Source: Streptosporangiaceae bacterium (GTDB taxonomy: Bacteria; Actinomycetota; Actinomycetes; Streptosporangiales; Streptosporangiaceae). Taken from it: a stretch of DNA of 6,044 nt. Below are positions 1-5,369 of this stretch, piece by piece. Location: positions 1-6,044 of the forward strand of contig JASIJN010000037.1 of NCBI GenBank assembly GCA_030050125.1, written 5' to 3'. The position numbers and the translations under genes were made by a program. A model generated the notes under the pieces. It was given only the letters and a program-made list of their open reading frames with translations, was not told the DNA's origin and searched no databases. Within the stretch, counting starts at the first letter, position 1. The number at the start of each line of letters is the position of its first letter.

Positions 1-10
1 GGTTGATCAC

Positions 11-33
11 AAACCCGCGCTGAGCCGGGCTTT
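11..33. terminator. Possible bidirectional hairpin upstream of ndk
   Basis: An AAA run (11-13) is followed by CCCG (14-17), an 8-base loop, CGGG (26-29), one C and TTT (31-33). The arrangement reads as a short stem with a T run on either strand. The stem is only four GC pairs, so it would be weak. It could end transcription of a gene lying left of the window. No upstream coding region can be recognised in the first 189 bases, so this remains a guess. Confidence 0.2.
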
Positions 34-173
34 CCCCCGCGCCGGAGCACCGAGCGGAGGCCGCAACCGGCGGAGTCTGTGCGTTATGAATGTTCTTTGG
101 GGTACGGTCCCGGGACTGTCGTTCGTTACCGATGGTTTTGCTCGCTAAGCTGTGCGGGCAAAATCTTCGCTGG

Positions 174-178
174 GGAGG
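174..178 (+). promoter_or_regulatory. Ribosome binding site of ndk
   Basis: A full GGAGG-type Shine-Dalgarno core sits within GGGGAGGA and ends 11 bases before the ATG at 190. The spacing is slightly long but usable, and it supports that ATG. No convincing -35/-10 promoter pair was found upstream. TANNNT-like hexamers occur near 85 and 103 without a matching -35. Confidence 0.6.
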
Positions 179-189
179 ATTGAATCGCC

Positions 190-693
190 ATGGGTGACGT
201 CGCGGGGATCGAGCGAACCTTGGTTCTGCTCAAGCCCGATGCTGTAACTCGGGGCCTCGTGGGGCGGGTGCTGGCACGCTTCGAGGACGCGCTGCTGAAG
301 ATCGTGGCCTGCAAGATGGTCTGGACGGACGCAGAGCTGAACCGCCAGCACTACTTCGATCTCGAGGACAGGTACGGCCCGGAGGTCTACAACGCGGTGG
401 CCGCGTTCATGCAGACCGGCCCGGTCTTCGCGCTGGTGCTCGAGGGGGTCGACGCGGTGGCCATCGTGCGCAAGCTGGTCGGCGCGACCTATCCGGACGA
501 GGCGGCCCCCGGCACGGTCCGCGGCGATTTCGCGCACCAGAGCAAGGCGTACGCCAACGCCAAAGGGCTGCCCGTGGCCAACCTGGTGCACGCCTCCGCC
601 AACCCGGGCGAGGCCAAGCGCGAGATCGACGTCTGGTTCGACCAGAACGAATTGCATGAGTACCGGACCCTGGCCGAGAGGTACGTCTCGTAG
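190..693 (+). CDS. ndk: Nucleoside diphosphate kinase, long insertion-bearing type
   Basis: This enzyme moves the gamma phosphate from ATP to other nucleoside diphosphates through a phosphohistidine, balancing cytoplasmic NTP and dNTP pools. It is 167 aa, against about 135-150 for usual bacterial Ndk. Visible family signatures are RTLVLLKPDAV near the N-terminus (Lys15), Arg94, Thr100, GTVRGDF (Arg111), and NLVHAS with Asn131 and the expected catalytic His134. About 20 residues separate Arg111 from Asn131, whereas canonical Ndk has about 10, so a loop insertion of about 10 residues precedes the active site. The usual H-G/A-S-D motif reads H-A-S-A, with the Asp replaced by Ala137. A C-terminal tail (about 151-167) extends past the usual end. 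The start is supported by a strong Shine-Dalgarno sequence. The family call is secure. The subtype, and whether another canonical ndk exists in the genome, are unknown. Confidence 0.93.
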   Translation: MGDVAGIERTLVLLKPDAVTRGLVGRVLARFEDALLKIVACKMVWTDAELNRQHYFDLEDRYGPEVYNAVAAFMQTGPVFALVLEGVDAVAIVRKLVGATYPDEAAPGTVRGDFAHQSKAYANAKGLPVANLVHASANPGEAKREIDVWFDQNELHEYRTLAERYVS

Positions 694-915
694 TCTGACC
701 TACGTGCGGTACGCCTGATGAACTTTGCGGTTCGCGAGGTTCAAAGCCGCAACCGGCCGATCTGGTGGCGTTTATGCTTCGTCGGGGGCATCCCGGACGA
801 CGGTGCACCGCCGGTCGGACGGGACCTCAGCCGGCGTGTGGTCGGTCGGACCGCGCCCGGCGCCGCCACAACCCAAAGGACCTCCGACCTCCGGCCTCCT
901 CGACGAAGGGCATTC
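694..915 (+). other. Intergenic region between ndk and ugd with inverted repeats
   Basis: This 222-base gap holds two alternative short hairpins. One pairs CTTTG (723-727) with CAAAG (742-746), and the other pairs TTGCGG (725-730) with CCGCAA (747-752). They share bases, so only one can form at a time. A 9-base direct repeat CGGTCGGAC lies at 812-820 and 843-851. A CCTCC-rich stretch follows at 881-899. The frame is open from an ATG at 718 into the dehydrogenase, but the encoded 66 residues resemble no known N-terminus of that family. No clear promoter or T-run terminator was found. Confidence 0.4.
905..910 (+). promoter_or_regulatory. Ribosome binding site setting the ugd start
   Basis: GAAGGG ends five bases before the ATG at 916. 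The protein from that ATG opens directly with the Rossmann strand and glycine motif, as expected for this family. This favours 916 over the in-frame ATG at 718. Confidence 0.6.
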
Positions 916-2274
916 ATGCCACTGCGCATCACGGTTCTCGGCACGGGCTACCTGGGCGCGACGCATGCCGCGTGCCTCGCCGAGCTCGGATTCCAGGTTC
1001 TCGGCGTCGACATCAACGAGTCCCAGGTCAACGCCTTGGCCGACGGCAGCCTGCCGTTCCACGAGCCCGGGCTCGAGCAGTTGCTGCGCAGCGGCCTGGA
1101 TTCCGGCCGGCTGCGGTTCAGCACCAGTTACCCCGAGGCCGCCGAGTTCGGCGACGTGCACTTCGTCTGCGTGGGCACCCCGCAGCGGGCGGATTCCGGG
1201 GCCGCGGACCTGTCCTACCTGCTGGGCTGCGTCGACGCGCTGGCACCGCTGCTGACCCGGCCGTGCCTGGTGGTCGGCAAGTCCACCGTCCCCGTCGGGA
1301 CCAGCGAGATGGTGAGCGAGCGCCTGGCCCGGCTGGCCCCGGTCGGCCCGGCCGCCGAGGTGGCCTGGAACCCGGAGTTCTTGCGCGAGGGGCACGCCGT
1401 CGCGGACACGATGCGGCCGGACCGGATCGTGGTCGGGGTCCGCTCGGCGCAGGCCGAGGCGATCCTGCGCGAGGTGTACGAGGGACCGGTGGCCGCGGGC
1501 GTCCCGTTCCTTGTGACCGGCCTGCCAACGGCCGAGCTGGTCAAGGTGGCCGCCAACGCGTTCCTGGCCACCAAGGTCTCGTTCATCAACGCCATGGCCG
1601 AGGTGTGCGAGGCGGTCGGGGCCGACATCGTCCCGCTGGCCCAGGCGCTGGCGCACGACGAGCGGATCGGCGGGCGGTTCCTGGTCCCCGGGCTCGGATT
1701 CGGCGGCGGCTGCCTGCCCAAGGACATCCGGGCGTTCGGGGCGCGGACCAGGGAGCTGGGCATCAGCTCGGTCGGCTCGCTGCTCGGCGAGGTGGACGCG
1801 ATCAACCTGCGGCGCCGGGCGCGCATGGTCGACCTGGCGCTCGAGCTGGTCGGCGGGTCGCTGGAGGGCCGCGCGGTCGGCGTGCTCGGCTGCTCGTTCA
1901 AGCCGAACTCCGACGACATCAGGGACTCCCCGGCACTGGACGTGGCCGGCACCGTGCACGGTCTCGGTGCACGGGTCACGGTCTACGACCCGGCCGCCAT
2001 GGACCGGGCCCGGCAGGTCCACCCGGAGCTGGAGTACGCGGGCTCGATGCTGGAGGCCGCGGACGGCGCCGACGTGCTGCTGCTGCTGACCGAGTGGCGT
2101 GAGTTCATCGAGGCGGATCCCGAGGTGGTGGGCAAGGTCGTGGCGCAGCGCAACATCGCCGACGGGCGCAGCGCGCTCGACGCCGACCGCTGGTGCACGG
2201 CCGGCTGGCGCTACCGGGCACTGGGCCGCCCGGACGCGACCGCCAGCGCGGACAGTGTCACCTTGACCGGCTGA
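916..2274 (+). CDS. ugd: UDP-glucose 6-dehydrogenase
   Basis: This cytoplasmic enzyme oxidises UDP-glucose to UDP-glucuronate with two NAD+, feeding capsule, exopolysaccharide or glycoconjugate synthesis. The 452-aa length is typical. Domains in order are an NAD-binding Rossmann fold with GTGYLG (9-14) and the ribose-binding Asp32, a central helical domain, and a C-terminal UDP-binding domain with GCSFKPNSDDIRDSP (325-339). Catalytic residues by family comparison are Glu154 in NPEFLREG, Lys210 and Asn214 in KVAANAF, the thioester-forming Cys266 in GFGGGCLPKD, and Asp270. All are present, so it should be active. The start at 916 removes an unconserved 66-residue extension and has a Shine-Dalgarno sequence. 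Related UDP-mannosaminuronate dehydrogenases share the fold, but the FLREG and GFGGGCLPKD forms fit UDP-glucose better. The next gene starts after four bases, which suggests one transcript. Confidence 0.93.
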   Translation: MPLRITVLGTGYLGATHAACLAELGFQVLGVDINESQVNALADGSLPFHEPGLEQLLRSGLDSGRLRFSTSYPEAAEFGDVHFVCVGTPQRADSGAADLSYLLGCVDALAPLLTRPCLVVGKSTVPVGTSEMVSERLARLAPVGPAAEVAWNPEFLREGHAVADTMRPDRIVVGVRSAQAEAILREVYEGPVAAGVPFLVTGLPTAELVKVAANAFLATKVSFINAMAEVCEAVGADIVPLAQALAHDERIGGRFLVPGLGFGGGCLPKDIRAFGARTRELGISSVGSLLGEVDAINLRRRARMVDLALELVGGSLEGRAVGVLGCSFKPNSDDIRDSPALDVAGTVHGLGARVTVYDPAAMDRARQVHPELEYAGSMLEAADGADVLLLLTEWREFIEADPEVVGKVVAQRNIADGRSALDADRWCTAGWRYRALGRPDATASADSVTLTG

Positions 2275-2278
2275 GACC

Positions 2279-3451
2279 GTGGCCGCCGAGGTTGGGGGAG
2301 GTCATCTCCCCGGGCCGGCACCGGCCGGCCCGCACGCCGCCACGCCGTCGGGCAAGCCCAGGGCCAGGTCGCTCGGCATACCGTTCGAGGGGACGCCCGG
2401 CCGGTGGAACGCGATCACCGACGTGCCCGGGGTGGAGGTCGGCTACACCACGCTGATCCGCGGCGCGTCCGTGCGCACCGGGGTGACCGCGATCCATCCC
2501 CGCGGCGCGGCGGGCGCCGGTGACCCGGTGACGGCCGGCTTCTGCTCCCAGAACGGGAACGGCGAGATGACCGGCCTGTCCTGGATCGGCGAGTCCGGCA
2601 CGTTCGCCGGGCCGGTGGCCATCACCAACACCCACGCGGTCGGGATCGCGCACGCGGCCACCGTGGCGTGGGCGGTCAGGCACCATCCGCACCTGGCCGA
2701 CTGCTGGCTGCTGCCGGTCGTGGCGGAGACCTGGGACGGCTACCTCAACGACATCAAGACGCCGAACCTCACCGAGCAGGACTGCCTGGACGCGCTGCAG
2801 GGAGCGGCCTCCGGCCCGATCGAGGAGGGCTCGGTCGGCGGCGGCACCGGGATGAACTGCTATCAGTTCAAGGGCGGCAGCGGCACCGCGTCGCGGCAGG
2901 TGTGGTTCGCGGGCACGACCTACGCCGTCGGCGTCTTCGTCCAGGCCAACTTCGGGCGCCGGGACGAGCTCACCCTGGCCGGCCTGCCGGTCGGCCGGCT
3001 GCTGGCCGATAACAACCCCATGGCCGGGCCGCGGGCCAACCCCGGCGGCGCCGGCTCGGTGATCGCGATCGTCGGCACCGACGCGCCGCTGCTCCCGCAC
3101 CAGTGCGCGGCGCTGGCCCGCCGGGTGACGCTCGGCCTGGCCCGCACCGGCACCACCGGCTCGCACTTCTCCGGCGACCTGTTCCTGGCCTTCTCGACCG
3201 GCAACCCGGGAGGGTTCACCCCCAGCGGCGACGTCATGCTGGGCGAGGCGGTCGTGGACTACGACCACCTGCGGTTCGTCCCGTGGGGCTTCATGGACGC
3301 GTTCTACGCGGCCGTGGTGCAGTCCACCGAGGAGGCCGTCGTCAACGCGCTGGTCGCCAACGAGGACATGACCGGCCGCGACGGCCACCGCACCCCGGCC
3401 CTGCCCCGCGACCGGGTCGCCGAGCTGTTCCGGTCGCGGAGCACGGCCTAG
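2279..3451 (+). CDS. P1 family (DmpA-type) aminopeptidase/esterase
   Basis: Members of this family (peptidase family S58: DmpA, BapA) are N-terminal nucleophile hydrolases. They cut themselves into two chains and then remove N-terminal residues from peptides, amides or beta-peptides. The protein is 390 aa. The conserved region begins near residue 28 (RARSLGIPFEGTPG) and includes NAITDVPGVEVG (44-55), VVAETWDGYLNDI (147-159), EEGSVGGGTGM (182-192) and SGDLFLAFSTGN (298-309). Ser298 is the expected nucleophile and new N-terminus after autocleavage. Ser349 and Glu351 in STEEAV may be the supporting pair described for DmpA, though this mapping is my inference. The first 27 residues are Gly/Pro/Ala-rich and unconserved, and no signal peptide is evident. 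An in-frame TGA at 2264-2266 rules out an earlier start, leaving GTG 2279 with no clear Shine-Dalgarno. Translation is therefore probably coupled to ugd, four bases upstream. The natural substrate cannot be told. Confidence 0.88.
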   Translation: MAAEVGGGHLPGPAPAGPHAATPSGKPRARSLGIPFEGTPGRWNAITDVPGVEVGYTTLIRGASVRTGVTAIHPRGAAGAGDPVTAGFCSQNGNGEMTGLSWIGESGTFAGPVAITNTHAVGIAHAATVAWAVRHHPHLADCWLLPVVAETWDGYLNDIKTPNLTEQDCLDALQGAASGPIEEGSVGGGTGMNCYQFKGGSGTASRQVWFAGTTYAVGVFVQANFGRRDELTLAGLPVGRLLADNNPMAGPRANPGGAGSVIAIVGTDAPLLPHQCAALARRVTLGLARTGTTGSHFSGDLFLAFSTGNPGGFTPSGDVMLGEAVVDYDHLRFVPWGFMDAFYAAVVQSTEEAVVNALVANEDMTGRDGHRTPALPRDRVAELFRSRSTA

Positions 3452-3505
3452 CCGGGCGTACTGATCGCCTGCTGGTCGAGTTGCTGGTTGCGTTACTGGT
3501 CGAGC
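3452..3505. repeat. Degenerate 12-base tandem repeat at the convergent gene junction
   Basis: Three adjacent 12-base units lie at 3470-3481 (TGCTGGTCGAGT), 3482-3493 (TGCTGGTTGCGT) and 3494-3505 (TACTGGTCGAGC). A weaker copy begins at 3459. The repeat fills most of the 41-base gap between the peptidase stop (3449-3451) and the permease stop (3493-3495), and enters the last codons of the permease. No GC stem followed by a T run is visible, so a classical terminator is not supported here. Confidence 0.45.
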
Positions 3506-4971
3506 AGGGCGGCGTCGGTTCCGCCCTCCTCGCCCAGGATCGAGCCGATGCGGGCGACCGCGTCGGGGCGCTTGGAGCGCAGCCAGGCCACCACGCCGAC
3601 GCCGATGAGCAGCCACACGATGGCCAGGTAGGGCGTCCACTTCAGGATGCCGGGCGGGGTCGGGTGCACCGAACCGTAGAGCGCCGCCCCGAACACCACG
3701 GCGCCGATCACCGGGACCAGCACGTGCACCAGCGGGTTCCAGCGGCGGGTTTGCCTGGTCCGGTGAAAGAACACGATGCCGCCGATGCAGATCATGATGT
3801 ACACGACGATGATCAGCAGCGTGCCCGCGGTGGCCCAGAAGTAGTAGTTGCTGAACGGCTGGCCGAACGCGCTGTCCGAGAACGGGTAGCCGACCAGCAG
3901 GGCCATGACCGTGGCGACCGCGACCACCGCGAGCGTCGCGTTGACCGGGGTCTTGAACCGCGGGTGGGTGTGCGCGAACTGCCTCGGGAGCACGCCCTCG
4001 CGGCCCATCGCGAACAGCGTCCGCGATCCGGCCGTGGCGCACGCCACGCACACGATGAACGCGGCGGCCAGCCCGCCGAGCTCGACCAGCGTGCCCACCC
4101 ACGGCGTGAGGAACTTGCTGGCGATCGTCTGCAGCGCGACGGGATCGTTGCCCCAGGCCACGCCGTTCTTGACCCCGAAGCCGATCGCCATCGCGTAGGT
4201 GGTCCACAGGTAGAAGATGACCGCGAACGCGGTGGCCGCGATGATCGCGATCGGGATGTACCGCCGCGGGTTGGCCGTCTCCTCGCCGAAGTCGGCGGCG
4301 GTCTCGAAGCCGATGTAGGAGGTGACGCCGAGGATGATGCCGTAGAACACGCCGTTGAAACCGCCGCTGACGGTGTGCCCGAAGCTGAACGCCGACAGCG
4401 CCTGGCCGTGGCTGCCGCCCTTGACGGTCGTGACCAGGTCGACGACCACGATCACGGCCACGGTCACGACGCCGACCACCAGCTGGGTGCGGGTGGTGAC
4501 CTTGATCCGGACGACGGACAGCAGCACCAGCAGCGCCATGCCCAGGAAGAAGAACAGGATCCACCAGTCGGGATTGAGGCCGAGCAGGTTCGCGGCCAGG
4601 TAGCCGACCCCGGACATGGTCATCGGCACGAAGCAGATCATGCCGGCGAAATACAGCCAGCCGGCCATGAAGCCGCCTTCCCGGCCAAGGCTGCGGCTGG
4701 CGTAGGTGTAGGCGTACCCGGCCGAGGCCATCCGCCGGGTGAAGCCGATCACCACGAACGCGAGCGCCAGGCAGGCGATGCCGCCGAGCAGGAACGCCAG
4801 CGGGGTCGAGCCGCCCGCGACGATCGCCACGCCCGACACGTTGAGCAGCATCGCCATCCCCGGCGCGATCACGGATACCGAGATCGCGATCGCGTCCCAG
4901 ATCCTGAGCGAGCCGTGCGCCAGCTCGTCCTGGCCGGTGGCGGCCCGCAGGCCGCTTTCCACGTCTGCCAT
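3493..4971 (-). CDS. APC-superfamily amino acid/polyamine permease
   Basis: This is an inner-membrane secondary transporter for amino acids or amines, 492 aa from the start chosen here, with about 12 predicted membrane helices. Family marks include the unwound first helix region ISVSVIAPGMAML (30-42), GFETAADFGEETANPRR (221-237) in the helix 6 area, and a cytoplasmic loop SRTLFAMGREGVLPRQF (316-332) followed by HPRFKTP. The C-terminus (about 465-492) is hydrophilic. An in-frame ATG at 5007 would add 12 residues and overlap the preceding stop as ATGA. I prefer the ATG at 4971, which has a good GGGAGAGGA ribosome site and gives the usual hydrophilic N-terminus. It follows the Dabb and glutamine-synthetase-like genes in one operon, which suggests the ligase's amine as substrate, as with PuuP and PuuA. 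The substrate is not readable from sequence. Confidence 0.9.
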   Translation of the reverse strand: MADVESGLRAATGQDELAHGSLRIWDAIAISVSVIAPGMAMLLNVSGVAIVAGGSTPLAFLLGGIACLALAFVVIGFTRRMASAGYAYTYASRSLGREGGFMAGWLYFAGMICFVPMTMSGVGYLAANLLGLNPDWWILFFFLGMALLVLLSVVRIKVTTRTQLVVGVVTVAVIVVVDLVTTVKGGSHGQALSAFSFGHTVSGGFNGVFYGIILGVTSYIGFETAADFGEETANPRRYIPIAIIAATAFAVIFYLWTTYAMAIGFGVKNGVAWGNDPVALQTIASKFLTPWVGTLVELGGLAAAFIVCVACATAGSRTLFAMGREGVLPRQFAHTHPRFKTPVNATLAVVAVATVMALLVGYPFSDSAFGQPFSNYYFWATAGTLLIIVVYIMICIGGIVFFHRTRQTRRWNPLVHVLVPVIGAVVFGAALYGSVHPTPPGILKWTPYLAIVWLLIGVGVVAWLRSKRPDAVARIGSILGEEGGTDAALLDQ

Positions 4972-4977
4972 GGGTGG

Positions 4978-4986
4978 TCCTCTCCC
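4978..4986 (-). promoter_or_regulatory. Ribosome binding site favouring the inner permease start
   Basis: Read on the minus strand this is GGGAGAGGA, ending six bases before the ATG at 4971. The alternative ATG at 5007 has no such motif, although it overlaps the upstream TGA as ATGA. Confidence 0.55.
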
Positions 4987-5003
4987 TAACTTCATCTCCG
5001 GCG

Positions 5004-5348
5004 TCATGTCCGGGCTGCCGGATCTGGCTCGGCCATCAGGACGGTGCTGTCGTCCAGGTAGTAGTCGAATGCGAGCGGGGTGCAGTCCCGTTCTTTGATC
5101 CAGTTCAAGAACGCGACATGTGCGGGGTGGTCCTGGTAGCGACGCAGCGTCGGCTGGTCAGGGAACTCGGTGTACAGGAGGTAGCTATAGCCGCGGGTGC
5201 GCTGCCCGGTGAGATCCGCGCCGAACCGGCACCGGGTCATCAGGCCGATCTCGGCCGGCCAGCTCGCCACCATGGCCCGCATCGCGGCCGCCTCCGGCCC
5301 GGACAGCGGCTCCGGGAAGCTGAACAGGACGATGTGCTGCAGGCTCAC
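5004..5348 (-). CDS. Dabb (stress-responsive A/B barrel) domain protein
   Basis: This is a single-domain protein of 114 aa, about the usual length for the dimeric alpha+beta barrel family (Pfam PF07876). Visible signs are an HIVLFSF opening strand (5-11), a central GYSYLLYTEFPDQPTLRRYQ strand-helix (53-72), and HPAHVAFLNWI (74-84), the family's most recognisable motif. There is no signal peptide or membrane segment, so it should be cytoplasmic. The family includes stress proteins and a few enzymes such as olivetolic acid cyclase, so the fold does not tell the role here. It starts with GTG, 21 bases after the ligase stop, and is followed closely by the permease. This position implies a role in the same pathway, perhaps as a small enzyme or accessory factor, which is inference. 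Confidence 0.85.
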   Translation of the reverse strand: MSLQHIVLFSFPEPLSGPEAAAMRAMVASWPAEIGLMTRCRFGADLTGQRTRGYSYLLYTEFPDQPTLRRYQDHPAHVAFLNWIKERDCTPLAFDYYLDDSTVLMAEPDPAART

Positions 5349-5353
5349 GCTGG

Positions 5354-5357
5354 CTCC
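5354..5357 (-). promoter_or_regulatory. Ribosome binding site of the Dabb gene
   Basis: On the minus strand GGAG lies five bases before the GTG start at 5348, inside the 21-base gap after the ligase stop. It supports the GTG start and independent re-initiation. Confidence 0.5.
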
Positions 5358-5369
5358 GCTGGCTGGGGA

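Noticed and set aside
2..148. Possible C-terminal end of an upstream gene
   Set aside because: One frame is open to 148, but the roughly 48 residues resemble nothing known and the base composition in this stretch is less coding-like.
97..166. Sigma-70-like promoter before ndk
   Set aside because: TANNNT-like hexamers occur, but none has a fitting -35 at 16-18 bases, and the best paired candidates match too few consensus bases.
718..915. In-frame 66-residue N-terminal extension of the UDP-glucose dehydrogenase
   Set aside because: The residues resemble no family N-terminus, the ATG at 718 has no good ribosome site, and the Rossmann fold begins right after the ATG at 916.
772..2022. 416-residue open frame antisense to ugd
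   Set aside because: It mirrors the coding strand of a clear enzyme gene and has no recognisable motif or ribosome site.
765..2102. 445-residue plus-strand frame overlapping ugd
   Set aside because: It is a shifted-frame shadow with Arg/Gly-rich low-complexity sequence.
2294..2301. GGGGGAGG as the ribosome site of the P1 peptidase
   Set aside because: No in-frame ATG, GTG or TTG lies at a suitable distance downstream, so it cannot set the start.
2258..4564. 768-residue open frame on the minus strand
   Set aside because: It runs antisense to the peptidase and out of frame through the permease. Its Arg/Gly/Pro-rich composition is typical of high-GC shadow frames.
3103..4989. 628-residue open frame on the plus strand
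   Set aside because: It is out of frame with the peptidase and antisense to the permease. It has biased Arg/Asp/His composition and no recognisable domain.
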